Shown: positions 37,101-48,286 of the stretch, piece by piece
Layout of the letters: every line of letters starts with the position of its first letter
Position numbering within the stretch: position 1 is the stretch's first letter
DNA from: Leeuwenhoekiella aestuarii
GTDB taxonomy: Bacteria > Bacteroidota > Bacteroidia > Flavobacteriales > Flavobacteriaceae
Assembly: GCF_004104055.1 (NCBI RefSeq)
Contig: NZ_QOVJ01000005.1
Span: forward strand, 1-64,000
Direction of reading: 5' to 3'
DNA length: 64,000 bases
Program-made: the position numbers and the translations under genes
Notes under the pieces: model-generated
The model's input: only the letters and a program-made list of their open reading frames with translations
Told to the model about the DNA's origin: nothing
Databases searched by the model: none

Positions 37101-37115
37101 TCCTTTATTTTGCAT
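34107..37115 (-). CDS. secDF: protein translocase subunit SecDF (fused)
   Basis: SecDF uses the proton gradient to help pull proteins out of SecYEG. The 1002-residue fusion has TM1 at 6-26, the SecD motif LDLKGGMN (88-95), a large periplasmic P1 domain with an Asp/Glu-rich insert (about 285-305), five membrane helices starting near residue 510, then the SecF half with DFVGGRNYTVRF and its own six helices ending near 990. Fusion is normal in Bacteroidota. It is monocistronic, with a 588-base gap upstream. Confidence 0.97.
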   Translation of the reverse strand: MQNKGLIRVFAILFGLVSLYQLSFTYFTNQTEDKAAAFAEQKVPNSVEDYVDRRGEVERQYLDSIGNDPIALGITYNDAKDKELNKGLDLKGGMNAILEISVADILRGLSNNSTDPAFNQAIDQAAEAQKDSQNSFLDDFFDAFEAIPGDNKLASPDIFANTTLGEKINFNMTNAEVEPIIAQEIEGSINSAFEVLRNRIDKFGVTQPNIQRLDNQSRILIELPGATDIERVKFQLESTAQLEFYKTHYASQVAPYLLEVNTVLKDIVAPAEEQETTATVDSTDTDDSIEDLLASEEDSISPAAQNNPLFEVFSFNPAIQQYAQAPIVGYAQVKDTATINGYLGKPEIVRLRPQELRFAKFRWGITEGESDVVPLYALMSDRSGSAAMDGDVVQDSRQQYTQAGQPSVGIDFEGQGPGQWAKLTGEVASEGNAIAIVLDGTVYSAATAKAEIKNGATEISGSFTVAEAQDLANVLKAGKLPASAKIISYDVVGPSLGQEAINSGLMSFVIALLLVLVWMVFYYGKAGLFADVALAVNILFIFGILAGLGAVLTLPGIAGIVLTIGMSVDANVLIFERIKEEIAKGKSQKDAIKDGFNNALSSILDANITTFLTALILFLFGTGPIQGFATTLMIGIGTSLFTAIFVTRLFIDGYGKNGKSLAFSTGATKNLFTNFNRDFLAKRKVAYIISGVLIIISLISLFTNSLDQGVDFVGGRNYTVRFEAPVNATEVENKLIAELESAQAKTYGEANQLKITTKYRIDEEASEVDDDIQQKLYAALKSYLPADLTLAQFVKGGSTEEKVGILEYNKVGPTIADDIKRDSFWAVLGSLVVVFLYILLRFRRWQFSLGAVVAVFHDVLIVLGIFSLTYKFMPFNMEIDQSFIAAILTVIGYSLNDTVVVFDRIREFMKEYGTDRKMGVIINQAINSTISRTLNTSMTTLIVLLAIFIFGGASIMGFMFALIVGVVVGTYSSIFIATPVMFDTIQKKALKPEKVEEEETVA

Positions 37116-37703
37116 TACTCTTTAATATTTATTAATTCTTCCCGAACCTTTTTCAGGCGATTTTGTAAAACGTGCAAATATAGGGTTTCAATGCAGAAAT
37201 GCCAATAAATATCTTTTTGATTTCTTTAACCTTTTAATTTACTGAAAATCATATGTTTAGTTTACTTTTAATACAGTTCCAGACTTAATCTTATATGTTA
37301 AAAAGGAGGCTATAGAATTGAACAAATCAAACCATCTCCTATTTAATTTAACACCTAGCGACACTTTTTCCGCATTAAATAACTAAATACTAATTAAATA
37401 GCGTTTCATAAAATTTGTTAATATGAGAAAAATAAATACTATTTTTTTCATATTTAATTAGCCACTTTTATAAGATTTATGCAACTATTTTAACCAAAAA
37501 CCGGTGATGCCATAAATTAAAAAATTCATATAAAAATTATAAAATTTTTCAACTTTTAAGTGTTGATAAATTTTTAAGTATTTGAATTTCAGATATTTAA
37601 AATTATCTATAAGCAACTTTACAGCACATCAAATTTTTTTGTGTTTATTTTTCAACTACCTTCACACCATTAAAACCAGATCTAATTCTTTAAAATTAAA
37701 CCG
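37116..37703. other. long AT-rich intergenic region between secDF and nrdJ
   Basis: This 588-base gap holds the divergent promoters of secDF and nrdJ. I see no ORF with credible composition, no tRNA and no terminator. A search by eye for the conserved core of a cobalamin riboswitch in front of the B12-dependent reductase found none. Small AT hairpins (for example around 37552-37569) have no clear role. Confidence 0.4.
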
Positions 37704-40259
37704 ATGGCTACACAAGTTACCGCTCCTGCTTCGCAAACGTATTCACAAGATGAAGCCTTTAAAGCTTCACTAAAATATTTTAAAGGAGACGACCTTGCAG
37801 CCCGCGTATGGGTCAATAAATATGCTCTTAAGGATTCTGACGGTAATATCTACGAAAAAACCCCCGATGACATGCACCGTCGTATTGCAAAAGAGTTGGC
37901 ACGTATAGAAGCGCGTTATCCCAACCCTATGAGTGAAGCGGAAGTTTTTGACTTGATTAGAGATTTTAAATATATCGTTCCTCAGGGTAGTCCAATGGCA
38001 GGAATTGGCAATCCGTACCAAGTAGGCTCTTTATCTAATTGTTTTGTCATAGGAAACGATGGTGCTTCTGATTCTTACGGCGGAATTATGAAGATAGACC
38101 AGGAACAGGTTCAACTTATGAAGCGTCGTGGAGGTGTAGGTCACGATCTTTCTCATATAAGACCTAAAGGTTCTGGTGTAAAAAATTCAGCATTAACCTC
38201 AACAGGGCTTGTCCCTTTTATGGAGCGGTACTCTAACTCTACCCGTGAGGTTGCTCAAGACGGAAGACGTGGAGCTTTAATGCTTTCAGTTTCTATAAAT
38301 CATCCCGATGCAGAAGATTTTATCGATGCTAAAATGGAGCAAGGCAAAGTGACCGGCGCAAATGTTTCAGTTCGTATTGATGATGGGTTTATGCAAGCTG
38401 TAAAAGATCAAAAAAAATATACACAGAAATATCCCATTTTCAGCAAAAACCCGCTAAACCAAAAAGAGATCGAAGCTGAAAAACTTTGGAAAAAAATTGT
38501 TCATAATGCTTGGAAATCTGCAGAACCCGGCATTCTTTTCTGGGACACGATTTCCCGTGAATCTGTACCCGATAGTTATGCAGATTTAGGTTACAAAACG
38601 GTTTCAACAAATCCGTGTGGTGAAATCCCCTTGTGCCCTTATGACTCTTGTCGCTTATTAGCTATCAACCTATTTTCATATGTTGAAGAACCTTTTACTA
38701 AAAATGCTTCTTTCAACTTTGATCTGTTTAAAAAACATGTTGCAAAAGCGCAGCGTATTATGGATGATATCATCGATTTAGAGTTGGAAAAAGTAGATGC
38801 TATACTTGCAAAAATAGAAAGCGATCCAGAAAGCGAAGAAGTCAAAAATGTAGAGCACAATCTGTGGTTAAATATCAAAAAGAAAGCTCAGGAAGGTCGC
38901 CGTACAGGAATAGGCATTACTGCAGAAGGTGATATGCTGGCTGCTTTAGGCATCAAATACGGAAGCGAAAAAGGGAATGAATTTTCTGTAGAAATTCATA
39001 AAACTATCGCCATTGAAGCGTATCGAGCTTCGGTTTACGCAGCAAAAGAACGGGGTGCTTTTCCTATTTTCGACTCAGAACGCGAGAAAGAAAATCCGTT
39101 TATTTTGAGACTGAAAGAAGCAGATGAAAAATTATATTACGATATGCTGGAATACGGTCGTCGTAACATCGCGCTGCTCACGATCGCCCCTACCGGAACG
39201 ACGAGCTTAATGACACAGACCACCTCTGGAATAGAACCCGTGTTTCTTCCTGTTTACAAGCGCCGTCGTAAAGTAAATCCTAATGACAAAGACGCTCGTG
39301 TAGATTTTGTTGACGAAGTAGGAGATTCGTGGGAAGAATATGTGGTTTTTCATCACCGCTTTAAAGAATGGATGAAAATCAACGGGATTGCTACTGACAA
39401 AAACTACAGCCAGGAAGAACTGAATGAAATTGTTGCTCAATCTCCGTATTATCAAGCAACTTCCAATGATGTTGACTGGTTAAATAAAGTACGCATGCAA
39501 GGTGCTGTACAAAAATGGGTAGATCACAGCATCAGCGTCACTATCAACCTGCCTAATGATGTAAACGAGGAGCTTGTGGGCGATTTATATCTTGAAGCCT
39601 GGCAAGCAGGCTGCAAAGGTGTCACCGTTTATCGCGATGGCTCACGCTCTGGAGTTTTGATTTCTAATGAGGAGAATAAAGAGGAGGAAGACAATGAAAC
39701 ACTAACCGCTTTCCCTACTAAGAGACCACAAATCTTAGAGGCAGATATCGTACGTTTTCAAAATAATAAGGAAAAATGGATCGCTTTTATAGGACTTATA
39801 GAAGGAAAGCCTTATGAGATCTTTACCGGTATTGCTGATGATGAAGATGGAATTTTACTACCCCGCTGGGTTGAAAAAGGGCTGATCATTAAAAATCGAA
39901 ATGATGACGGAAGCTCTCGTTATGATTTTCAATATCAAAACAAAAGAGGCTATAAAACCACTATTGAAGGGCTCTCTCACAAGTTTGATCCAGAGTATTG
40001 GAATTATGCAAAATTAATCTCTACCACACTTCGCTACGGAATGCCTATTGAAAAAGCTGTCGAACTAACTAACAGTTTACAGTTAGATAGCGCTTCAATC
40101 AATACCTGGAAAAATGGTGTAGCACGTGCTTTAAAACGATATGTTGCAGATGGCACAGTAGCTCGCAAACAAAAATGTGACAACTGTAATTCTTCAGAAT
40201 TGATTTATCAGGAAGGTTGTCTTACATGTAAGGACTGCGGCTCTTCTAAATGCGGATAA
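37704..40259 (+). CDS. nrdJ: adenosylcobalamin-dependent (class II) ribonucleotide reductase
   Basis: NrdJ makes deoxyribonucleotides using AdoCbl to generate the thiyl radical, independent of oxygen. The 851-residue protein has LSNCFVIG (Cys113), DGRRGALMLSVSINHPD, the NPCGEIPLCPYDSC segment with the radical Cys, and the phosphate-binding APTGTTSLM. The C-terminus has a TSCPD-like domain and a Cys-rich tail (CDNCNSSELIYQEGCLTCKD then CG) serving as the redox shuttle or zinc site. It is a single gene with a good terminator. It implies B12 uptake or synthesis elsewhere. Confidence 0.94.
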   Translation: MATQVTAPASQTYSQDEAFKASLKYFKGDDLAARVWVNKYALKDSDGNIYEKTPDDMHRRIAKELARIEARYPNPMSEAEVFDLIRDFKYIVPQGSPMAGIGNPYQVGSLSNCFVIGNDGASDSYGGIMKIDQEQVQLMKRRGGVGHDLSHIRPKGSGVKNSALTSTGLVPFMERYSNSTREVAQDGRRGALMLSVSINHPDAEDFIDAKMEQGKVTGANVSVRIDDGFMQAVKDQKKYTQKYPIFSKNPLNQKEIEAEKLWKKIVHNAWKSAEPGILFWDTISRESVPDSYADLGYKTVSTNPCGEIPLCPYDSCRLLAINLFSYVEEPFTKNASFNFDLFKKHVAKAQRIMDDIIDLELEKVDAILAKIESDPESEEVKNVEHNLWLNIKKKAQEGRRTGIGITAEGDMLAALGIKYGSEKGNEFSVEIHKTIAIEAYRASVYAAKERGAFPIFDSEREKENPFILRLKEADEKLYYDMLEYGRRNIALLTIAPTGTTSLMTQTTSGIEPVFLPVYKRRRKVNPNDKDARVDFVDEVGDSWEEYVVFHHRFKEWMKINGIATDKNYSQEELNEIVAQSPYYQATSNDVDWLNKVRMQGAVQKWVDHSISVTINLPNDVNEELVGDLYLEAWQAGCKGVTVYRDGSRSGVLISNEENKEEEDNETLTAFPTKRPQILEADIVRFQNNKEKWIAFIGLIEGKPYEIFTGIADDEDGILLPRWVEKGLIIKNRNDDGSSRYDFQYQNKRGYKTTIEGLSHKFDPEYWNYAKLISTTLRYGMPIEKAVELTNSLQLDSASINTWKNGVARALKRYVADGTVARKQKCDNCNSSELIYQEGCLTCKDCGSSKCG

Positions 40260-40279
40260 TATTTCGAAGCAAACTGAAT

Positions 40280-40310
40280 AAAAAAAGCCGCTCATTGAGC
40301 GGCTTTTCTT
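40280..40310. terminator. bidirectional intrinsic terminator
   Basis: The stem AAAAGCCGCTC / GAGCGGCTTTT encloses a three-base loop and has A and T tracts on each side. It serves nrdJ and, on the opposite strand, mdh. Confidence 0.88.
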
Positions 40311-40329
40311 TTTCTGTATAAAAATCAGA

Positions 40330-41256
40330 TTACAACTCTAACAATCCGTTGGTTTTCTTCACCGCAGCAGCACTCTCCTGAAGTTTTGCTTTTTCAGCAT
40401 CTGTAAGATCTACAGGTACGATTTTCTCAATACCTCCTTTTCCTAAAATAACAGGAACACCGATACAAATATCATCTAGATCATACTCTCCTTCTAATAA
40501 AGCAGAGCAAGGGAACATCTTTTTCTGATCACAAGCAATTGCCTGCACCAATCCAGAAACAGCAGCTCCGGGAGCATACCAGGCAGAAGTGCCTAATAAC
40601 TTAGTAAGTGTAGCTCCACCTACTTTTGTATCTTCTTTCACTTGCTCTAGACGATCTTCAGCTAAAAAATCTGAAGCAAGAACACTATTACGAGTTGCAA
40701 GACGTGTTAAAGGAATCATTCCGGTATCACTGTGACCACCTATAACCATTCCGTCAACATCAGAAATAGGACATTCTAAAGCTTCAGCTAAACGATATTT
40801 GAAACGTGCGCTATCTAAAGCGCCCCCCATTCCTATAATCCTATTTTTAGGAAGTCCGGTAGTTTTATGAACTAAATAAGTCATCGTATCCATTGGGTTA
40901 CTCACTACAATAATGGTAACGTCTGGAGAATGCTTAATTAAATTTGAAGAAACATCTTTTACAATACCTGCGTTGATACCTATAAGCTCTTCTCTGGTCA
41001 TACCTGGCTTTCGCGGAATACCACTTGTAATAACTGCTATATCGCTGCCAGCAGTTTTAGAGTAATCTCCGGTTGTACCGGTAATACGGGTATCAAAAGC
41101 ATTTAAAGAAGCGGTTTGCATCAAATCCATCGCTTTACCTTCAGCATAACCTTCCTTAATATCAAGAAGAATAACATCTGAGGCAAAATTTTTCATAGCT
41201 ATATATTCGGCACAACTTGCACCTACAGCTCCTGCTCCTACTACGGTAACTTTCAT
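40330..41256 (-). CDS. mdh: malate dehydrogenase
   Basis: Mdh interconverts malate and oxaloacetate with NAD in the TCA cycle. I start at the ATG at 41256 (MKVTVVGAGAVGAS), since the 16 residues upstream precede the dinucleotide fold without purpose. The 308-residue LDH-like MDH shows GAGAVGA, GIPRKPGMTREEL with the substrate loop Arg residues, VVSNPMDTMTYL, and the catalytic His in IGGHSDTGMIPL. It is followed by the terminator shared with nrdJ. Confidence 0.96.
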   Translation of the reverse strand: MKVTVVGAGAVGASCAEYIAMKNFASDVILLDIKEGYAEGKAMDLMQTASLNAFDTRITGTTGDYSKTAGSDIAVITSGIPRKPGMTREELIGINAGIVKDVSSNLIKHSPDVTIIVVSNPMDTMTYLVHKTTGLPKNRIIGMGGALDSARFKYRLAEALECPISDVDGMVIGGHSDTGMIPLTRLATRNSVLASDFLAEDRLEQVKEDTKVGGATLTKLLGTSAWYAPGAAVSGLVQAIACDQKKMFPCSALLEGEYDLDDICIGVPVILGKGGIEKIVPVDLTDAEKAKLQESAAAVKKTNGLLEL

Positions 41257-41439
41257 GGGTATGTATTTATAAGATTTATTAAATAAGTTTATCACAACCG
41301 GCAAAACAACTAAGTTATCGATTGCGGCTTTAAAATTACGACTTCATTTAATCTTTTAAGACTCTTAACACTTAAAATTAGGTTATGATTTGCATCATAG
41401 ACTCTATATTCGGCTTCCTCAAACTCCACAGTATAAATA

Positions 41440-41474
41440 AAGCCACTTATAAGCTATATGCTTAAAAGTGGCTC
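41440..41474 (-). terminator. intrinsic terminator
   Basis: An imperfect stem, AGCCACTTATAAGC with GCTTAAAAGTGGCT, is followed on the minus strand by TTTATTTAT. It ends the gene at 41497. Confidence 0.65.
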
Positions 41475-41496
41475 TGGCAACTTGAAAAAGTAGTCT

Positions 41497-42501
41497 TTAT
41501 CTAAAGCTAAACGCAATACCTGCGCTTAAGTTATTATACTCCTGAACTGTATAGTCCGCATAAATTTTGAAAAATGCCAGGTTTAAACGTGCGCCTAATG
41601 AAGCTCTAACGCTAGACGGACTGTAAGAAAGTGCAATGGGATCTGTTAAGGTAGTCCTGTCAGCGCCTCCATTATAATCTACATTATAAGTACCCAAAAC
41701 ATTCAATTCAGACTTACCTCCGGTATACCCTAAACCACCATACACAGTAATAAAAGGAAAATCTAACGAGGCTACACCTTGAAATGTATAAGAGTTTAAT
41801 TTGAATTCTGCAGCCTGATTTACACCATCTACAGAAGATCCGTCCTCAATATCATAATCAACATTCATAGACGTGAATGCCCCCATAACTGCAACATTAA
41901 GCGGGAGCTTATCTAAAGGACCTAAGTATTGCATTAGATTATGCTTCAACCCCACTCCAAATAAGCTACCTTTTACATCGTCGCTCCCTAATTTTGGGGT
42001 CGCTCTAACCATTAAATCGGTATCATAAATAAGCCCAACACTTGCCTGAAGCGTCGGGGCCGGCATTGCGTTGAGAGGTAAATCATCTTTAATCCCTTCA
42101 GGCATGGTAAAAGTACCAGTATCCCCATCCTGAGTAACAACCGTTACTTCTGCAGGATTTCCGCTACCAGCAACTGTAGGTGTGGTTCCCGGAGATGCTG
42201 TTATGGTGTTTTCAAAATTTAAATCAGCAAAAGAAAACAGTTCCTTTTCAGTAGGCACAATTGCTGCATTAACTCCAATAGTAATATCAAAACCTAACTT
42301 TTTATGCGTTTTTGCGGTATGATACCAGCCGCCGGACATGCTATAAACTAAGCCTTCCATTGCTGGCGCAATATAGGCTCCCATTAAAGTATTAGCATCT
42401 GCTGCTCCCGCTACAATGATTGCTTCAAAGCCATCATCGTCCTGAGCAAAGGCATTAGCAGAAAGCGTAACTGCACTTAAAAATAGTAGTAGTTTTTTCA
42501 T
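41497..42501 (-). CDS. outer-membrane beta-barrel-like protein, probable DUF6588
   Basis: The 334-residue protein has a signal peptide cleaved after ANAFAQ. It then reads as DADANTLMGAYIAP-like segment, GWYHTAKTHKKLGFDITIGVNAA, a variable loop, GLKHNLMQYLG, and a C-terminal set of amphipathic strands (VRASLGARLNLAFFKIYADY) ending in AGIAFSFR with a terminal aromatic strand. I recall this as a DUF6588 protein often placed beside gyrB or mdh in flavobacteria. It probably forms a barrel in the outer membrane; its role is unknown. Confidence 0.72.
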   Translation of the reverse strand: MKKLLLFLSAVTLSANAFAQDDDGFEAIIVAGAADANTLMGAYIAPAMEGLVYSMSGGWYHTAKTHKKLGFDITIGVNAAIVPTEKELFSFADLNFENTITASPGTTPTVAGSGNPAEVTVVTQDGDTGTFTMPEGIKDDLPLNAMPAPTLQASVGLIYDTDLMVRATPKLGSDDVKGSLFGVGLKHNLMQYLGPLDKLPLNVAVMGAFTSMNVDYDIEDGSSVDGVNQAAEFKLNSYTFQGVASLDFPFITVYGGLGYTGGKSELNVLGTYNVDYNGGADRTTLTDPIALSYSPSSVRASLGARLNLAFFKIYADYTVQEYNNLSAGIAFSFR

Positions 42502-42566
42502 TTAATTGATTGATTTGGTTTATTCAAAAATAACAAAACCCCTGAAAGACACAAGGCTACACTATT

Positions 42567-42600
42567 AAAAAAGCCCGATAAATAATTATCGGGCTTTTAA
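42567..42600 (-). terminator. gyrB intrinsic terminator
   Basis: The stem AAAAGCCCGATAA / TTATCGGGCTTTT has a four-base loop, with further A and T residues on both sides. It lies just past the gyrB stop. Confidence 0.88.
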
Positions 42601-42618
42601 AAATTTATTTAGCAAAAT

Positions 42619-44880
<2,262 letters not shown>

Positions 44881-44911
44881 AAAAACGCCTTCTTTTTGAG
44901 AAGGCGTTTTC
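44881..44911 (-). terminator. asnB intrinsic terminator
   Basis: The stem AAAACGCCTTCT / AGAAGGCGTTTT has a five-base loop and lies 23 bases beyond the asnB stop on the minus strand. Confidence 0.88.
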
Positions 44912-44933
44912 TAAACAAATTATGCAAACCGGA

Positions 44934-46616
44934 CTATGCCAATTCTTTCTTTTTATAGGCATCACTGTGTACGTTTGCAACAGCTCTACCAGACGGATCG
45001 TTCATGTTCTTAAACGCCTCATCCCATTCTAATGCAATTTTTGTACTACACGCAACAGATGCTTCCTGAGGAACACTCATTGCCGCTGCATCACTTGGGA
45101 AATGCTCAGCAAATATACTTCTGTAGTAATACTCTTCTTTATTACCTGGTGTTTGAATAGGGAATTTATATTTAGCGTTAGCTAATTGCTCATCGCTAAT
45201 TTTCTCGTTAACCATTTCTTTTAGAGTATCGATCCAGCTATAGCCTACGCCATCAGAAAACTGCTCTTTTTGTCTCCAAGCAACACTCTCAGGAAGATAG
45301 GATTCAAATGCTTTACGCAACACCCATTTTTCCATTCGCTCCCCATTGATCATTTTGTCTTGTGGGTTAATACTCATAGCTACATCCATAAATTCTTTAT
45401 CCAAGAATGGAACGCGACCTTCAATACCCCAGGCAGCAAGAGATTTATTTGCTCTTAGACAATCATACATATGCAGTTTGCTCAGCTTACGTACAGTCTC
45501 CTCATGAAATTCTTTAGCATCGGGTGCTTTGTGAAAATAAAGATACCCTCCAAAAACCTCATCTGCACCTTCTCCGGAAAGAACCATTTTAACACCCATA
45601 GACTTAATTACACGAGCCATCAAATACATAGGAGTAGAAGCTCTAATCGTAGTAATATCGTAAGTTTCCAGATTATAGATTACATCTTTAATCGCATCCA
45701 GACCTTCCTGAATTGTAAATTTAATCTCGTGATGTACCGTGCCGATATGATCTGCTACTTTTTGGGCTGCGGCTAAATCTGGTGAACCTTCTAAACCTAC
45801 AGAGAAAGAGTGTAATCTTGGCCACCACGCTCCATCTGTATCTCCAGACTCTATTCGCTTTTCTGCATATTTCTTTGCTACTGCAGAAGTAATAGAAGAA
45901 TCTAAACCTCCTGAAAGTAATACTCCATAAGGCACATCAGACATCAACTGACGGTGCACTGCTGCTTCTAAAGCATCTCTTAGCTTCTCTATGCTAGTCT
46001 CATTATCTTTAACAGCATCATACTCCATCCAATCACGCTCGTACCATTTTTTCAACTCCCCTTCTGCACTGTGTAAATAATGTCCCGGAGGAAATAACTT
46101 AATTTTAGTACATGTTCCTTCTAAAGCTTTCAGTTCTGAAGCCACATAGAAAGTACCGTGCTCATCCCAACCCATATAAAGTGGAATTACACCCATATGA
46201 TCACGAGCTACAAAATACTCGTCTTTCTCAGAATCGTATAATGAAAATGCAAAGATCCCGTTCAGTTTATCAATAAATCCAGGGCCTTCCTCTTGATAAA
46301 GTGCTAAGATCACTTCGCAATCAGATTGTGTTTTAAACTCGTATTTCCCTTTTAATTGCTTACGCAATTCCTGATGGTTATAAATCTCACCATTCGCCGC
46401 AAGAATTAATTTTCCGTCAGGGCTTAATAAAGGTTGTTTCCCTGATGCAGGGTCAACTATAGATAAACGCTCGTGAGCTAGAATAGCTTTCTCATCGCTA
46501 TAAACACCATTCCAGTCTGGGCCACGGTGACGTATTTTTTTTGACATTTCTAAAAGCTGTGGTCTTAAGACCTCAGCTGGTTGCTTCAATTCATAGGCAC
46601 ATACTATCCCACACAT
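44934..46616 (-). CDS. asnB: asparagine synthase B (glutamine-hydrolysing)
   Basis: AsnB makes asparagine from aspartate, ATP and glutamine. The 560-residue protein starts MCGIVCAYE with the Ntn nucleophile Cys2, followed by RHRGPDWNG, ANGEIYNHQELR and the synthetase domain with the ATP loop LLSGGLDSS and LSGEGADEVFGGY, AWGIEGRVPFLDKEF. It is monocistronic and divergent from a DUF2911 gene. Confidence 0.96.
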   Translation of the reverse strand: MCGIVCAYELKQPAEVLRPQLLEMSKKIRHRGPDWNGVYSDEKAILAHERLSIVDPASGKQPLLSPDGKLILAANGEIYNHQELRKQLKGKYEFKTQSDCEVILALYQEEGPGFIDKLNGIFAFSLYDSEKDEYFVARDHMGVIPLYMGWDEHGTFYVASELKALEGTCTKIKLFPPGHYLHSAEGELKKWYERDWMEYDAVKDNETSIEKLRDALEAAVHRQLMSDVPYGVLLSGGLDSSITSAVAKKYAEKRIESGDTDGAWWPRLHSFSVGLEGSPDLAAAQKVADHIGTVHHEIKFTIQEGLDAIKDVIYNLETYDITTIRASTPMYLMARVIKSMGVKMVLSGEGADEVFGGYLYFHKAPDAKEFHEETVRKLSKLHMYDCLRANKSLAAWGIEGRVPFLDKEFMDVAMSINPQDKMINGERMEKWVLRKAFESYLPESVAWRQKEQFSDGVGYSWIDTLKEMVNEKISDEQLANAKYKFPIQTPGNKEEYYYRSIFAEHFPSDAAAMSVPQEASVACSTKIALEWDEAFKNMNDPSGRAVANVHSDAYKKKELA

Positions 46617-46807
46617 AATCGTATTGTTTTAATTTGTTGGTTCAAAGATGCAACACGCATTTTAATTCACAAACAAAAAATACAAATATGCTTACATATT
46701 AAAACTTTTAAAATTAAATCACTCTAAAAATAAAAGTTTATAAATATGATTTTTGACATTTCAATTTATAAGTGCAAACTTCAATCATTTTAATAAAGTC
46801 TTAACAA

Positions 46808-46835
46808 TTGTAGGTTTTGCAGCATTGTACATTTG
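46808..46835 (+). promoter_or_regulatory. promoter of the DUF2911 gene
   Basis: A TTG at 46808-46810 and a perfect -7 box TACATTTG at 46828-46835 are 17 bases apart, a good fit to the Bacteroidota sigma-70-type promoter. The ATG follows 37 bases later. Confidence 0.6.
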
Positions 46836-46872
46836 TATAAAATTTTGACACTCAATTATTAAAAAAATAGTT

Positions 46873-47427
46873 ATGAAATCCATTATACTTAAAAGTATCT
46901 TAGTAGCAACTCTTGTTTTTGGCAGCACTGCTACAGCTCAAAAGTTTAGCGAACTCGATAAAAGTCCGTTAGATATCGCTATGTTTCGCGGTCAGGATAA
47001 AGCGCCCCGAGTGCGTGTTATTTATAGCAGACCTCAGAAAAAAGGGCGCGATGTTTTTGCTGAAAAGGATGGAATGGAAAAATACGGTGAGGTATGGAGA
47101 ACCGGAGCTAATGAATCAACCGAAATTAAATTCTACAAAGACATGATGGTAGGTGACACTAAAGTACCTGCTGGAACGTATACTTTATTCACTATCCCTA
47201 CAGAAGATGAATGGACAGTAATTCTTAACAAAGACCTGGACACCTGGGGTGCTTACGGATACAAAGAAGAACGCGACTTAGTTCGTTTTAAAATACCAGC
47301 TCACAAAACAGCAGCACCTATCGAAGCATTTTCTATTTCGTTTCAACCTACAGAAGACGGTTCTGATATGTTCTTAGGGTGGGATGATCTATATATTCAA
47401 ATTCCAATTGAAGAAGTTGAAATGTAA
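46873..47427 (+). CDS. DUF2911 family secreted protein
   Basis: The 184-residue protein has a signal peptide cleaved after STATA, then the DUF2911 body with RVRVIYSRPQKKGRDVF, GEVWRTGANESTEIKFY and PAGTYTLFTIPTEDEW. Such proteins are common periplasmic proteins of Bacteroidota with no assigned function. It has its own promoter and terminator. Confidence 0.9.
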   Translation: MKSIILKSILVATLVFGSTATAQKFSELDKSPLDIAMFRGQDKAPRVRVIYSRPQKKGRDVFAEKDGMEKYGEVWRTGANESTEIKFYKDMMVGDTKVPAGTYTLFTIPTEDEWTVILNKDLDTWGAYGYKEERDLVRFKIPAHKTAAPIEAFSISFQPTEDGSDMFLGWDDLYIQIPIEEVEM

Positions 47428-47450
47428 TTTTCCGCGTTTATTAAACAAAA

Positions 47451-47477
47451 TAGGCTTCCATCTGGAAGCCTTTTTTG
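47451..47477. terminator. intrinsic terminator
   Basis: The stem AGGCTTCCA / TGGAAGCCT has a tight loop, is preceded by AAAAT and followed by T6. It lies between the convergent DUF2911 and queE genes. Confidence 0.85.
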
Positions 47478-47478
47478 T

Positions 47479-48111
47479 TTAAGGTATATTAAGATACTTA
47501 TGGGTTTGCAAGCTTACCTTCCATTTAGGGTTTGCCATAACATAATCTACTATCAACGGAGTCATTTTTTCTCGTACACTCCATTCGGGTTGTAAAAACA
47601 ATTCACATTTATCATTAACCTTTGCAGCATGTTCTTCCGCGAAAGCGAAATCATTTTTATTATATATGATCACTTTTAATTCATGAGCTTCATCATAGAT
47701 ACGAGGCTTTGGTAACATTCTCTTTTTTGGAGAAAGGCAAATCCAATCCCAATGCCCAGATAATTCATAAGCACCAGAAGTTTCAATATGTACATTCAAC
47801 CCTTCAGCCTTGAGCATACTGGTTAAGTGATTCATATCCCACATTAATGGTTCACCACCCGTAATTACAATAGTCTTACTGTATTTTTTTGCATTAGCTA
47901 CAATCGCAGCTGCCTCTGTAGGAGGATGTATCGCTGCATCCCAGCTTTCTTTAACATCACACCAGTGACAGCCTACATCACAACCACCTACTCTAATAAA
48001 ATATGCAGGAGTACCGGTATGAGCGCCCTCACCCTGTATGGTATAAAATTCTTCCATTAACGGAAGTAATTCACCGAGCTCTACCCGGCTTGCTGTTGCC
48101 TCTTTTGTCAT
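47479..48111 (-). CDS. queE: 7-carboxy-7-deazaguanine synthase
   Basis: QueE is a radical SAM enzyme in queuosine/preQ0 synthesis. It has FYTIQGEGAHTGTPAYFIR, the cluster motif CDVGCHWC (CX3CX2C), VITGGEPLM, and HIETSGAY. I start at the ATG at 48111; the apparent earlier start at 48120 is a TTG inside the -7 promoter box. The product has 210 residues. The other queuosine genes are not in the window. The promoter lies so close that the mRNA leader must be a few bases at most. Confidence 0.94.
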   Translation of the reverse strand: MTKEATASRVELGELLPLMEEFYTIQGEGAHTGTPAYFIRVGGCDVGCHWCDVKESWDAAIHPPTEAAAIVANAKKYSKTIVITGGEPLMWDMNHLTSMLKAEGLNVHIETSGAYELSGHWDWICLSPKKRMLPKPRIYDEAHELKVIIYNKNDFAFAEEHAAKVNDKCELFLQPEWSVREKMTPLIVDYVMANPKWKVSLQTHKYLNIP

Positions 48112-48117
48112 AGGGCG

Positions 48118-48149
48118 CAAAGATACACCTCAATAAAATCGTTGCCAAA
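48118..48149 (-). promoter_or_regulatory. queE promoter (TTTG, 20 bp, TATCTTTG)
   Basis: On the minus strand TTTG (48146-48149) precedes TATCTTTG (48118-48125) by 20 bases, an excellent match to the Bacteroidota -33/-7 consensus. Only six bases separate the -7 box from the queE ATG. Confidence 0.65.
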
Positions 48150-48286
48150 GCTTAGCTACCTTATTTTCTATGGAAGAAATAAGATTACAACTCATACACA
48201 CAGAATATTAAAATCAAAAAAAGAATAGTTTTATCATCCGGTTGCCTTTTGGCATTAATCCTTATTTTTATTCCAAATTTTGACTG

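Noticed and set aside
45471-45776. 101-codon plus-strand frame
   Set aside because: Lies wholly within asnB on the opposite strand and has no homology signal.
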